Of a stretch of 64,000 nt of DNA, positions 34,893 through 43,719 are shown piece after piece. The stretch is from Desulfolucanica intricata (GTDB lineage Bacteria > Bacillota > Desulfotomaculia > Desulfotomaculales > Desulfofarciminaceae). A model generated the notes under the pieces. The model searched no databases. It had not been told where the DNA came from and saw nothing but the letters and a program-made list of their open reading frames with translations. Each line of letters begins with the position of its first letter. Position 1 is the first letter of the stretch. The stretch spans positions 1 to 64,000 of the forward strand of contig NZ_BCWE01000010.1 in NCBI RefSeq assembly GCF_001592105.1, given 5' to 3'. The position numbers and the translations under genes were made by a program.

Positions 34893-35525
34893 CTATTTCA
34901 TCCGTTCCTGTACCGTAGCTACTGCTAAATCCTTTAATTTCTTAGCTTCAGCCACCAGTTTTTCCTTTTCTGCCATAACATTCTGTACATAATCCTGATC
35001 TTTAATCATTGGTATATTAATATCACAGCTTAACAAAACAGCATTTAAAGCCGCTTCAGCCACATAAGCCGCTACTCCGGCATCACTAATGGCCATGGTA
35101 TTACCGATTTTTGACAACTTTTCAGTTATCACCAGTGCCTGTAAGCAGGTACGAGCAATTTCCAAAGGCGTGTCTGTGGCACTTTTTAATGCTTTTTGCA
35201 TTAATTCCGTACGTTTGGCTTTTTCCTCATCAGTGTTTTTGGGAAGCTTTAACACGCTCATAAAGTTACCAAATTCAGCAATATCGGCTGCAACAAGTTT
35301 TTCTAACTTTTTAATAATTTCATTGGCTTCATCCCTAATCTCTATTGCTTGAGGTTCAACATCTTTAAATTTTTCTTTTCCTATGGTTAAATTACAAACC
35401 ATTGCTGTCATAGCTACACCTAAACTGGCCACCAATGCGGAAACACTACCGCCCCCCGGAGTCGGAGAATCTGAAGCTGAAACCTCTACAACTTTACGAA
35501 AAGACCAATCAAAAACTTCGCTCAC
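34893..35525 (-). CDS. Cyclodeaminase/cyclohydrolase family protein (FchA-like)
   Basis: A 210-residue all-alpha protein of the formiminotransferase-cyclodeaminase fold. It starts SEVFDWSFRKVVEVSAS and contains SPTPGGGSVSALVASLG, then an ISDAGVAAYVAEAALNAV segment. In acetogens and sulfate reducers FchA is methenyl-tetrahydrofolate cyclohydrolase. Being next to folD supports a folate C1 role. I chose GTG 35525 with GGAGG 7 nt upstream; the longer frame to 35567 has no ribosome binding site. Confidence 0.88.
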   Translation of the reverse strand: MSEVFDWSFRKVVEVSASDSPTPGGGSVSALVASLGVAMTAMVCNLTIGKEKFKDVEPQAIEIRDEANEIIKKLEKLVAADIAEFGNFMSVLKLPKNTDEEKAKRTELMQKALKSATDTPLEIARTCLQALVITEKLSKIGNTMAISDAGVAAYVAEAALNAVLLSCDINIPMIKDQDYVQNVMAEKEKLVAEAKKLKDLAVATVQERMK

Positions 35526-35580
35526 CGGATTACCTCCCTTATTAATTATAACACACTGGGATGACAATAACAGAAAACGT

Positions 35581-36435
35581 TTATTTATTTTTTTGCTGTA
35601 ATTTAATAGCCTTTAAAACATTTCTCTGAATCAGTACAGTGGTTAAACTACCTACACCGCCGGGAACCGGGGTAATTGCACCGGCTACTTCTTTTGCATT
35701 CTCAAAGTCTACGTCTCCGCAAATACCGTCTTCAAGCTGATTAATTCCGGCATCTACAACTACAGCGCCCGGTTTAATCATATCAGCAGTGATCATCTTT
35801 GCTTTACCTACAGCTGCAATTACAATATCAGCCTGCCGGGTGTGATATCCCAAATCCGGAGTCCTGGAGTGACAAATGGTAACAGTTGCATTATGCCCAA
35901 GAATCATAAATACCAGCGGCTTACCTACAGTTTCTCCACGGCCGACTAATACTGCGTGTTTACCTTTAATTTCTATGCCGCTACGCAGCATAATTTCAAT
36001 ACAACTTTCAGGGGTTGCAGGAAACAAACCTTCACTGCCGCTTAAAATATATCCTCTGTTAATGGGATGTACTCCGTCAACATCTTTTAACGGGGATACG
36101 GCTTCCAGAACTGTTTGTTTGCTAATATGTTTTGGCAGAGGAAGCTCAATCATGATGCCATGAACAGCTGCATCGTTATTTAAACGATCGATCAATGCCA
36201 ATACTTCTTCTTCTTGAGTGGAAGCAGGCATAGTGAATAATTCAAAATCAATACCTACATTACCACAAGACTTTTCTTTTGAACGAGCATATACAACTGA
36301 GGCAGGATCGTCACCAACCAGTACAACCGCTAGCTTAGGAATAATACCTTGTTCACGTAACCGGGCTACTTCCGCCTTAACTTCTTCGCGAATACCCGCT
36401 GCCACTTTTTTACCATCAATCAATGTTGCTGCCAT
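35581..36435 (-). CDS. folD: Bifunctional methylenetetrahydrofolate dehydrogenase/cyclohydrolase
   Basis: A 284-residue NADP-linked enzyme. The active-site Tyr and Lys lie in VVYARSKEKSC (about residues 48-58). The signature stretches PLPKHISKQTVLE and SPLKDVDGVHPINRG, the Rossmann GRGETVGKP, and the closing PVPGGVGSLTT are all present. It oxidises methylene-THF and hydrolyses methenyl-THF in the methyl branch of one-carbon metabolism. AAAAGGAGG precedes the ATG. Confidence 0.96.
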   Translation of the reverse strand: MAATLIDGKKVAAGIREEVKAEVARLREQGIIPKLAVVLVGDDPASVVYARSKEKSCGNVGIDFELFTMPASTQEEEVLALIDRLNNDAAVHGIMIELPLPKHISKQTVLEAVSPLKDVDGVHPINRGYILSGSEGLFPATPESCIEIMLRSGIEIKGKHAVLVGRGETVGKPLVFMILGHNATVTICHSRTPDLGYHTRQADIVIAAVGKAKMITADMIKPGAVVVDAGINQLEDGICGDVDFENAKEVAGAITPVPGGVGSLTTVLIQRNVLKAIKLQQKNK

Positions 36436-36455
36436 AAAAAAACCTCCTTTTACTT

Positions 36456-37664
36456 TTAGGTAGCTTTATTATTTACCACACAATAAAGTTTACCTTTATT
36501 TAAAATTATATTAACGTAATCCCCGGGTTCTACTTCCGAGGCATCCGTAATCACCCTTCCTATCCCAGGCTTCGTACATACGCTATAACCCCTGGAAAGG
36601 GTATCCAGGGGGCTTAGACTATGTAAGCGTCCGGCCAGTACAGCGAGTTGACTTTGCTTACAATCCTTTAGCTGATTAATATTACGGTACAATTGCTTAG
36701 TATAATTTTTTAACTCTTGCTGCCGAACTTTACAATACGTATCAATTGGTCTCTGAAATACTCGTGACTGATAACAATAATTTAAGCGTATATGGTATCT
36801 GGAAAAAATCTCGCCTATAGCCCGTTTAAGTCTTTCTGTCAAGAGAGAAATATAGCGTAAAATTTCCCGCCTGTTTGGTACAACCATCTCAGCAGCAGCT
36901 GAAGGAGTAGCAGCTCGAACATCAGCCACCATATCAGCTATAGTATAATCAGTTTCGTGCCCTACTGCTGAAATTATTGGAATCGTAGACTTAAATATAC
37001 TTCTTGCTACTATTTCAGTATTAAATGCCCATAGTTCCTCCAGCGAGCCTCCACCACGGCCAACAATAATAACATCTATCTTATCCAGCTTATTTAATTC
37101 CTTGATCGAAAAGGCAACTGCATGGGGTGCTTCCGAACCTTGTACTGCAGTAGGTGCTATTATCAATTCCACACCGGGCCAACGCTGCCAAATAATTTTA
37201 ACCATATCACGCAAGGCTGCACCTACCGGAGAAGTTACAATACCGATACATTTCGGAAAAGCCGGAATATTCTTTTTAAATTTTTGCTCAAAAAGACCTT
37301 CACGCCCCAACTTGTCTTTCAGCTGTTCAAAGGCAATATATAAAGTACCTATTCCATCAGGCTGAATTTCATTTGCATATAATTGATAAAGGCCTTCCTG
37401 CTCATATACTGAAACATAGCCAACAACTATAACAGACATACCGTTTTCAGGGGAAAACAGCAATGAGCGCGCCCGGGAACGAAACATTACTGTTTTTATT
37501 GCGCCACCCGCATCTTTTAAAGTAAAGTACAGGTGTCCGGACGCTGCTCTTTTATAGTTGGAAATTTCACCTTTTACCCAAACGTTGGATAAAATGGTAT
37601 CGTTCTCAAGTTTATCTTTGATGTAAGCATTTAAATCTCGAACGGATATTAATTGCACAATCAA
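36456..37664 (-). CDS. xseA: Exodeoxyribonuclease VII large subunit
   Basis: A 402-residue nuclease subunit. An OB-fold is at residues 1-100 (ILSNVWVKGEISNYKRAASGHLYF). The catalytic domain has CIGIVTSPVGAALRDM, IIVGRGGGSLEELWAFN and ISAVGHETDYTIADMVADVRAATPSAAAE. A coiled coil and RGYSV motif close it. The start is TTG (37664) or GTG two codons later. folD follows. Confidence 0.94.
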   Translation of the reverse strand: MIVQLISVRDLNAYIKDKLENDTILSNVWVKGEISNYKRAASGHLYFTLKDAGGAIKTVMFRSRARSLLFSPENGMSVIVVGYVSVYEQEGLYQLYANEIQPDGIGTLYIAFEQLKDKLGREGLFEQKFKKNIPAFPKCIGIVTSPVGAALRDMVKIIWQRWPGVELIIAPTAVQGSEAPHAVAFSIKELNKLDKIDVIIVGRGGGSLEELWAFNTEIVARSIFKSTIPIISAVGHETDYTIADMVADVRAATPSAAAEMVVPNRREILRYISLLTERLKRAIGEIFSRYHIRLNYCYQSRVFQRPIDTYCKVRQQELKNYTKQLYRNINQLKDCKQSQLAVLAGRLHSLSPLDTLSRGYSVCTKPGIGRVITDASEVEPGDYVNIILNKGKLYCVVNNKAT

Positions 37665-37699
37665 ATAACCCCTGCTTATTAACTTGCTTGTTATTAAAA

Positions 37700-39115
37700 C
37701 TATTTATTCATTAAATATTCATGCATACTTTTAGCAGCTACTCTACCTGCCCCCATAGCAAGAATTACGGTGGCTGCACCGGTTACAACGTCACCACCGG
37801 CAAAAACGCCCGGTTTAGAAGTGGCACCTGTTTCGGGATCAGCTACTATATTGCCACGCTTATTTGTTTCAAGCCCTTCGGTTGTTTTGGGCACCAGTGG
37901 GTTTGGACCTTGGCCGATAGCCACTACAACGGTATCTACATCCATAATAAACTCTGAACCTTCGATAGGAATAGGCTTACGTCTTCCGGAAGCATCGGGC
38001 TCACCTAATTCATATTTTAAACATTCCATTCCGGTTACCCAACCGTCTTCATTACTGATAATGCGGGTGGGGTTAGTTAGAAAAGCGAATTTAACTCCTT
38101 CTTCCTCGGCATGTTCAACTTCTTCGTGTCGAGCGGGTAGTTCGGCTTTGGATCGCCTGTAAACAATCCAGGATTCCTCTGCACCCAAACGTAAAGCAGT
38201 TCGGGCTGCATCCATGGCAACGTTTCCACCACCAAGTACAGCTACCTTACGACCAACTTTAATTGGGGTATCATATTCAGGGAATTTATAGCCCTTCATC
38301 AAGTTAGTTCTTGTTAAAAATTCGTTAGCAGAATAAACGCCGCAGGCATTCTCACCGGGAATATTCATAAAGTAAGGTAATCCGGCTCCGGTACCTATAT
38401 ATACAGCATCAAAACCTTCTTCATTCATTAACTCATCAACTGTAGCAAATTTTCCGACTACAGCATTAGTTTCAATTTCTACACCCATTTTACGTAGGTT
38501 GTCAATTTCAGCCTGCACTACCTCTTTAGGCAGACGGAATTGGGGAATACCATACATTAAAACGCCCCCGGCTACGTGTAAGGCCTCAAATATTGTAACT
38601 TTATGACCAAGCTTAGCCAGGTCGGCAGCACAAGTTAATCCACCCGGGCCGGAACCGATAATAGCCACTTTTTTACCTGTAGGAGCAGCAATTTCCGGCA
38701 CCTGTACACCTTGAGCCCGCTCCCAGTCAGCACAGAATCTTTCTACCCGGCCAATAGCTACAGGTTCATTTTTCTTACCTAAGGTACAATATTTTTCACA
38801 CTGGTTTTCCTGTGGGCAAACCCTACCACAAACTGCCGGTAATGCGTTTTTCTCTTTAATTTTCTTAATAGCTCCTGCGAAATCCCGTTCAGCTACCAAC
38901 TTAAGAAAATCCGGAATATATACTTCTACAGGACATCCCTGGCGGCAGGGCTCTTTTTTACACTGTAAGCAACGGCTGGCCTCGGCTACTGCTGTTTCTT
39001 CATCATAACCAAGCGCAACTTCATCAAAATTTTTAGCACGTGCAACAGCATCTTGAGCCGGCATAGGATGCTTATTGGGGATAATTACTTTTTTAGCTTT
39101 TTTTTCTTCAGTCAT
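37700..39115 (-). CDS. nfnB: NfnB: NAD(P)H/ferredoxin bifurcating oxidoreductase large subunit (GltD-like)
   Basis: A 471-residue flavoprotein annotated in many genomes as glutamate synthase small subunit. An N-terminal [4Fe-4S] domain has CLQCKKEPCRQGCP and then CGRVCPQENQCEKYC (about residues 45-105). Two nucleotide-binding folds follow (GSGPGGLTCAADL for FAD and GGGNVAMDAARTALRLG for NADPH). Adjacency to nfnA shows it is the bifurcating transhydrogenase rather than glutamate synthase. I chose ATG 39115, which overlaps the nfnA stop in a TAATG. Confidence 0.9.
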   Translation of the reverse strand: MTEEKKAKKVIIPNKHPMPAQDAVARAKNFDEVALGYDEETAVAEASRCLQCKKEPCRQGCPVEVYIPDFLKLVAERDFAGAIKKIKEKNALPAVCGRVCPQENQCEKYCTLGKKNEPVAIGRVERFCADWERAQGVQVPEIAAPTGKKVAIIGSGPGGLTCAADLAKLGHKVTIFEALHVAGGVLMYGIPQFRLPKEVVQAEIDNLRKMGVEIETNAVVGKFATVDELMNEEGFDAVYIGTGAGLPYFMNIPGENACGVYSANEFLTRTNLMKGYKFPEYDTPIKVGRKVAVLGGGNVAMDAARTALRLGAEESWIVYRRSKAELPARHEEVEHAEEEGVKFAFLTNPTRIISNEDGWVTGMECLKYELGEPDASGRRKPIPIEGSEFIMDVDTVVVAIGQGPNPLVPKTTEGLETNKRGNIVADPETGATSKPGVFAGGDVVTGAATVILAMGAGRVAAKSMHEYLMNK

Positions 39116-39978
39116 TATTTTCCACCTCCACAACCACAACTGCAGCTGCAGTTTGAGGTATACTTATCCAAAGCTTTTTTCTCTTCATCTTTATAAATCC
39201 GAGATCTACGAATCATTTCATCAAAGTCAACCGCATGAGCATCAAATTCCGGGCCGTCAACACAGGCAAATTTAGTTTCTCCGGCAACGGTAACCCGGCA
39301 GCACCCACACATTCCTGTGCCGTCAACCATTGTTGAGTTTAAACTAACAATAGTCTTAATACCATATTCCTTAGTTAAATTAGAAACAGCCCTCATCATC
39401 GGAACCGGGCCAATCGCAATAACCATGGCGATATTTTCTTTACCTTTTTCAGCAATAACTTCAGAAAGTACATCAGTTACAAAACCTTTACGCACATAAG
39501 AACCGTCATCAGTAGTAACCCGTAACTCTGTACAGGCAGCTTTCATTTTATCTTCCCAGAAAAGTAAATCTTTATTACGGGCACCCATAATACCAATTAC
39601 TTCGTTACCGTTTTCTTTTAATGCACGAGCAATCGGGTGTACAGGAGCTACACCAACACCACCGCCAACACAGACAACTGTACCAAAGTTACCCATATGT
39701 GAAGGCTCGCCAAGTGGACCAACAAAATCTTTTAATGAATCACCTGCATTAAGAGACCCCAGTTGCTTAGTGGATTTACCCACTTCTTGAAATACACAGG
39801 TAATAGTACCTTTTTCGCGATCAAAGTCAGCAATTGTAAGAGGGATACGTTCCCCCTGTTCATCAATACGCAAGATAACGAATTGTCCTGCTTGACACCT
39901 CTTTGATACTCTGGGTGCTTCAATGACATATTCGTGTAATGTGGGCGCAAGTGTTACTTTAGATAATATTTTGTACAT
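39115..39978 (-). CDS. nfnA: NfnA: ferredoxin-NADP reductase-like small subunit
   Basis: A 287-residue FAD/NAD-binding subunit of the dihydroorotate dehydrogenase electron-transfer type. The FAD site is RIPLTIADFD (about residues 59-68), the NAD site GGGVGVAPVHPIARAL, and a [2Fe-2S]-type cysteine set is in GTGMCGCCRVTV. The tail SNCSCSCGCGGG is unusually Cys-rich. With NfnB it couples NADH, reduced ferredoxin and NADPH. Upstream (40065-40070) the minus strand has a perfect TTGACA -35, but the -10 is unclear. Confidence 0.9.
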   Translation of the reverse strand: MYKILSKVTLAPTLHEYVIEAPRVSKRCQAGQFVILRIDEQGERIPLTIADFDREKGTITCVFQEVGKSTKQLGSLNAGDSLKDFVGPLGEPSHMGNFGTVVCVGGGVGVAPVHPIARALKENGNEVIGIMGARNKDLLFWEDKMKAACTELRVTTDDGSYVRKGFVTDVLSEVIAEKGKENIAMVIAIGPVPMMRAVSNLTKEYGIKTIVSLNSTMVDGTGMCGCCRVTVAGETKFACVDGPEFDAHAVDFDEMIRRSRIYKDEEKKALDKYTSNCSCSCGCGGGK

Positions 39979-40095
39979 ATCTGCCTTCCCCTCCCTTTAT
40001 AATTAATTGACAGAATAAAATAATCATTTTTAATATTCGCTACTAATAATTGTATTCCTGCATATGTCAATACAAAAAGTATGTTTATAATGAAC

Positions 40096-40121
40096 AAAAC
40101 GCCTATATCAGAAGGCGTTTT
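40096..40121 (-). terminator. Terminator after nusB
   Basis: AAAACGCCT (40096-40104) and AGGCGTTTT (40113-40121) form a 9-bp stem with an 8-nt loop, 42 nt past the nusB stop. The T-run is inside the outer stem, a common arrangement. It isolates the nfnAB genes. Confidence 0.75.
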
Positions 40122-40162
40122 AATCATAACACAAGAATATATTATATCACACTATTTTATTA

Positions 40163-40615
40163 TTACAATTCCATTGGGGCAGCTTCTAATTCTTCTCTTG
40201 CTTTTATTTTATATACTTCAGGACTTTCTACAACCTTGCCAAGAATACCGTTTACAAACTTTCCGGACTCTTCCCCACCAAATACTTTAGCAAGTTCTAT
40301 AGCTTCGTTTACGGAGACATTGAGAGGAATATCTTCTTCAAATAAAATTTCGTAGAGAGCCATCCGCATTATAGTTTTATCTATATTTGCTATACGATCA
40401 ATTCTCCAGCCCTTACTCAATTCGGAGATAATTTTATCAATATCTTCCTTATTTTTTAAAGTTCCGAACACCAAGTGATGAGTAAAATCCTTCATTGAGT
40501 TAGAAAAACCCGATTTTGTTACCGTACGTTGAAATGCTTCATTAGGCTCAATCTTACCAACCTCTACTTGAAAAAGAATCTGCATAGCAGTTTCCCTGCT
40601 CAGCCTCCTGCTCAT
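40163..40615 (-). CDS. nusB: Transcription antitermination protein NusB
   Basis: A 150-residue all-alpha protein. It begins MSRRLSRETAMQILFQVEVG and contains NIDKTIMRMALYEILF, IPLNVSVNEAIELAKVFGGEESGKFVNGILG, the standard NusB features. With NusE it binds boxA of rRNA leaders. AAGGAGG precedes the ATG. The Asp23-nusB-folD-xse order is conserved in Firmicutes. Confidence 0.95.
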   Translation of the reverse strand: MSRRLSRETAMQILFQVEVGKIEPNEAFQRTVTKSGFSNSMKDFTHHLVFGTLKNKEDIDKIISELSKGWRIDRIANIDKTIMRMALYEILFEEDIPLNVSVNEAIELAKVFGGEESGKFVNGILGKVVESPEVYKIKAREELEAAPMEL

Positions 40616-40648
40616 TTTCCATTTCCTCCTTAAACATTCTTACAACAA

Positions 40649-40870
40649 TCAACGAGCACGGAATATACGAGATAAGAAATCAGGTAGATCCACCTGCTCG
40701 TCCAACTTCTTTCCTGCATAGTAACCAAATCCAACACATAATGCAACAAAAATCGCTTTAAAAAGTCCATATGTTATAGAGAACCATCCAAACAATAGGC
40801 CTAAAAACACACCGATTATTTTCCCTTTATGATTATTCCACAACTCCTGAAATAAACGACTGTAGTCCAA
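40649..40870 (-). CDS. DUF2273 small membrane protein
   Basis: A 73-residue protein with two closely spaced membrane helices (about residues 16-34 and 36-54) and a short acidic tail. It matches the DUF2273 family that accompanies AmaP and Asp23 in envelope-stress clusters; HKGKIIGVFLGLLFGW is typical. The start is TTG behind a GGGGGG-type site. It overlaps nothing and lies 19 bp after amaP. Confidence 0.8.
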   Translation of the reverse strand: MDYSRLFQELWNNHKGKIIGVFLGLLFGWFSITYGLFKAIFVALCVGFGYYAGKKLDEQVDLPDFLSRIFRAR

Positions 40871-40889
40871 GAAATACCCCCCCTTTATG

Positions 40890-41426
40890 TCACTCTACCC
40901 GGGGTTTATTAACCGCAAAGTTTTCCACTACAACTTTTATATTATTTACAGTAATACCCGTTACATTAAAAACATATTCTTTAACCCGCTGCTGAAGGAT
41001 ATTTGTTATCTCAGGCACCTTAATATCCGGAGTAACCACAACGTTGATATTTATACTTATTCCGGCCGGTTCTTCAATTACTTTTGGTTTAACCTGACGA
41101 ATACCGGCCTCTTCTAAGACAATTTTCTCCACTAAGTTAACCAGAGCTTGTAAAGAAATGCGAACTTGCCCCAGGGAATTTTCATTTATGATAGCATGCT
41201 TTCCTTTTTTACGATGTCTTAAACTAACCCAAAACAACCGCATACCGCCTATGCCAAAAAGGCCTAACAGTGTGAACAGTATTTCTTTTTGAGCAGGAAT
41301 CTCAATTGCTTCCTGCATTAAATTTAAAGGATACCGCCAACCTGCCAAAACCAATAAAGCTATAATAATGATTAAATTTAAAACAAACGTATACAAGGAA
41401 AGTATAGTTCGGTCAAAGGGTCCCAT
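40890..41426 (-). CDS. amaP: Alkaline shock response membrane anchor protein AmaP
   Basis: A 178-residue protein with two N-terminal membrane helices (about residues 8-30 and 48-66) and a cytoplasmic Asp23-like domain (GQVRISLQALVNLVEKIV, then a beta-alpha region). AmaP anchors Asp23 at the membrane in staphylococci. I chose ATG 41426 because AAGGGGG is 8 nt upstream. A hairpin separates it from the Asp23 gene. Confidence 0.85.
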   Translation of the reverse strand: MGPFDRTILSLYTFVLNLIIIIALLVLAGWRYPLNLMQEAIEIPAQKEILFTLLGLFGIGGMRLFWVSLRHRKKGKHAIINENSLGQVRISLQALVNLVEKIVLEEAGIRQVKPKVIEEPAGISININVVVTPDIKVPEITNILQQRVKEYVFNVTGITVNNIKVVVENFAVNKPRVE

Positions 41427-41455
41427 ATTATTACCCCCTTGTAATAATGCAAAAT

Positions 41456-41480
41456 AGCCCCTGGATTTAGTCAAGGGGCT
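41456..41480 (-). terminator. Hairpin between the Asp23 gene and amaP
   Basis: AGCCCCT (41456-41462) and AGGGGCT (41474-41480) form a GC-rich stem with an 11-nt loop, then TATTTTG on the minus strand. It is a weak or partial terminator within what otherwise looks like one operon, and may lower amaP expression. Confidence 0.45.
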
Positions 41481-41503
41481 TAATATTACTATAAAAATTC
41501 TCG

Positions 41504-41878
41504 TTAGGTGTTGTGACCTTCATTACCAAAGCTAACACCTTCAACAGTTACATTAACAATAATAACCGCCAACCCCGTCATTTCTTCAAGAGCATTTTTC
41601 ACTGTGGCCTGTACTTCAGCAGCTACATCCGGTATACGCACGCCAAATTCTACTATAATATGAAGGCTGACTGTAGCTTGCTTTTCGCCAATCTCCACTT
41701 TTATGCCGCGAGATGAACTCCTACGACCGAATACATCTGCAATACTACTACTCATCTCGGCCACACCGGGAACATTACTGGCTGCTATTCCGGCTATAAC
41801 TTTTACTACATTCTCAGAAATTGTAATTGAACCAATCCGGTTTTGTTCGGCTAATACTTCATTTTTACTTGATTCCAT
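41504..41878 (-). CDS. Asp23/Gls24 family envelope stress protein (YqhY-like)
   Basis: A 124-residue protein: ISENVVKVIAGIAASNVPGV, then GIKVEIGEKQATVSLHIIVEFGVRIPDVA, the family pattern. In B. subtilis the homologue YqhY follows accB-accC at this same locus and was linked to acetyl-CoA carboxylase control (from memory). It lies 40 bp after accC here. Confidence 0.9.
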   Translation of the reverse strand: MESSKNEVLAEQNRIGSITISENVVKVIAGIAASNVPGVAEMSSSIADVFGRRSSSRGIKVEIGEKQATVSLHIIVEFGVRIPDVAAEVQATVKNALEEMTGLAVIIVNVTVEGVSFGNEGHNT

Positions 41879-41918
41879 CTAACACCTCAATAATTATTTA
41901 GTAACCCATAAGTTATTT

Positions 41919-43262
41919 CTAGGTGAGAATTCTACGTTGTATAAAATTAGTATAAATCTCACCCTTACGGAAAAAGGCATTGTTTAAAACCTGAAGTTGG
42001 AAAGGAATGGTCGTATATACCCCTTCAATAACAAACTCATCCAGTGCCCTCTGCATTCGGCTTATAGCTTCTTCGCGATCCTTACCCCATACAATTAATT
42101 TACCAATCATGGAATCATAATATGGTAAAACCGTATAACCTTCATAAACAAAACTATCTACACGAACGCCGGGACCACCCGGCAAAATATACTTTGTAAT
42201 TTTACCGGGACTGGGCATAAAGTTACGACGAGGATCCTCAGCATTAATCCTACATTCAATGGACCACCCGCGAATACAAATATCTTCTTGTGTATAACCC
42301 AGAGGCTCACCGGCAGCTAATCTAATTTGTTCTTTAATTAAATCGATCCCTGTAACCATCTCGGTAACCGGATGCTCCACCTGGATACGGGTATTCATTT
42401 CGATGAAATAAAAATTATTATTACGATCCAGTAAAAATTCCACCGTTCCGGCATTATGATATCCTACCGTACGGGCCGCCAATACAGCAGCTTCACCCAT
42501 ACGCTTACGTAATTCAGGTGTTAAAGCCGTAGACGGAGATTCTTCAATAACTTTTTGGTTACGCCTTTGAATGGAGCAATCTCGTTCACCTAAATAAACT
42601 ATTTCACCATATTTATCACCTAAGATTTGAAACTCGATATGACGAGGTTCCTCTACATATTTTTCGAGGTAAACATCAGAACAGCCAAAAGCAGCTTGCG
42701 CTTCACTCTGTGCAGCTTGGATGGATTTAACCAAATCATCTTTACTATGTGCCACGCGCATTCCACGTCCTCCACCACCGGCGGAAGCTTTAATTAATAC
42801 CGGGTATCCCATTTCTTCTGCGAGCTGAAGGGCTGCATCTGTTTCCGTAATAACACTTTCTGTGCCGGGAACCACCGGTACACCGGCCTTGATCATTGTT
42901 TCCCGGGCAAATGATTTATTGCCCATCTGCTCAATTGCTTTTATTGGCGGGCCGATAAAAGTAAGACCACAACTCTCACACATCTCTGCAAAACTGGCAT
43001 TCTCCGCCAAAAAACCGTATCCAGGATGAATTGCATCAGCACCGGATACTCCGGCAGCACTAATAATATTTGCATGATTCAAATAACTTTTATTCGATTG
43101 TGGTGCTCCAATACAATAAGACTCATCAGCAAGTCTCACAGGAAGACTGTCCCGGTCGGCTTCTGAATAAACAGCAACTGTTTTAATACCTAATTCACGG
43201 CAAGCTCTAATGATTCTTAAAGCAATTTCTCCTCTGTTTGCAATTAATATTTTTTTAAACAT
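41919..43262 (-). CDS. accC: Biotin carboxylase (AccC/PycA)
   Basis: A 447-residue ATP-grasp enzyme that carboxylates biotin on its carrier. It opens [20 protein letters not shown]. The ATP-binding loop is [14 protein letters not shown] (about residues 159-172), followed by [17 protein letters not shown], and the active site is [20 protein letters not shown]. Because it follows a carboxyltransferase-biotin carrier fusion, it may serve pyruvate carboxylase, acetyl-CoA carboxylase, or both. Positionally it is the Bacillus accC. Confidence 0.94.
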   Translation of the reverse strand: MFKKILIANRGEIALRIIRACRELGIKTVAVYSEADRDSLPVRLADESYCIGAPQSNKSYLNHANIISAAGVSGADAIHPGYGFLAENASFAEMCESCGLTFIGPPIKAIEQMGNKSFARETMIKAGVPVVPGTESVITETDAALQLAEEMGYPVLIKASAGGGGRGMRVAHSKDDLVKSIQAAQSEAQAAFGCSDVYLEKYVEEPRHIEFQILGDKYGEIVYLGERDCSIQRRNQKVIEESPSTALTPELRKRMGEAAVLAARTVGYHNAGTVEFLLDRNNNFYFIEMNTRIQVEHPVTEMVTGIDLIKEQIRLAAGEPLGYTQEDICIRGWSIECRINAEDPRRNFMPSPGKITKYILPGGPGVRVDSFVYEGYTVLPYYDSMIGKLIVWGKDREEAISRMQRALDEFVIEGVYTTIPFQLQVLNNAFFRKGEIYTNFIQRRILT

Positions 43263-43275
43263 TACTCGAGTCCCC

Positions 43276-43719
43276 TTATTTCTTTCTAATTCTTAATAAC
43301 ACCTGACCGTATTCTACAGGCTGTGCATTCTCTACGCAAATCTCTACAACTTCTCCTGCTACCTCGGACTCTATTTCATTAAACAATTTCATAGCTTCTA
43401 AAATGCAAAGCGTTTGACCGACTTCTATTTTATCTCCCAGCTCAACAAAAGGAGGAGCATCCGGAGCCGGGGCTCTATAGAAAGTCCCTACCATAGGAGA
43501 AGTTACTTCAACAAGTTCACTTAGATCAATGTTTTCAACCCGAATCGGTTCTTCCTTCTTTGGTTCTTCAGCCGGCAGCAAATCTGGTGCTGCAGCTGCT
43601 GAACCAACAGCCCCTGCTTTTTTAATAGCAATCTTAACTTCATCACTCTCCACTGATAATTCAGCTATATCAGATTTACTTAATAACTCAATTAACTCTT
43701 TAATTTCCTGCAATTTCAT
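43276..43719 (-). CDS. Possible internal start: free AccB-like biotin carboxyl carrier protein
   Basis: Inside the pycB fusion the codons for KEEKP carry AAGGAGG 8 nt before an ATG at 43719. Translation from there gives 147 residues beginning MKLQEIKEL, exactly where a normal AccB begins, and ending with the biotin domain. B. subtilis has a free accB between spoIIIAH and accC, which is the place of this segment. A free carrier from the same mRNA is therefore plausible but unproven. Confidence 0.4.
   Translation of the reverse strand: MKLQEIKELIELLSKSDIAELSVESDEVKIAIKKAGAVGSAAAAPDLLPAEEPKKEEPIRVENIDLSELVEVTSPMVGTFYRAPAPDAPPFVELGDKIEVGQTLCILEAMKLFNEIESEVAGEVVEICVENAQPVEYGQVLLRIRKK

Noticed and set aside
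37770-38162. 130-codon plus-strand frame
   Set aside because: Shadow of nfnB; no ribosome binding site and no recognisable motif.
37700-39978. Glutamate synthase small subunit plus dihydroorotate dehydrogenase electron-transfer subunit
   Set aside because: The adjacent, overlapping pair with these domains is the NfnAB pattern; no glutamate synthase large subunit or pyrD is nearby.
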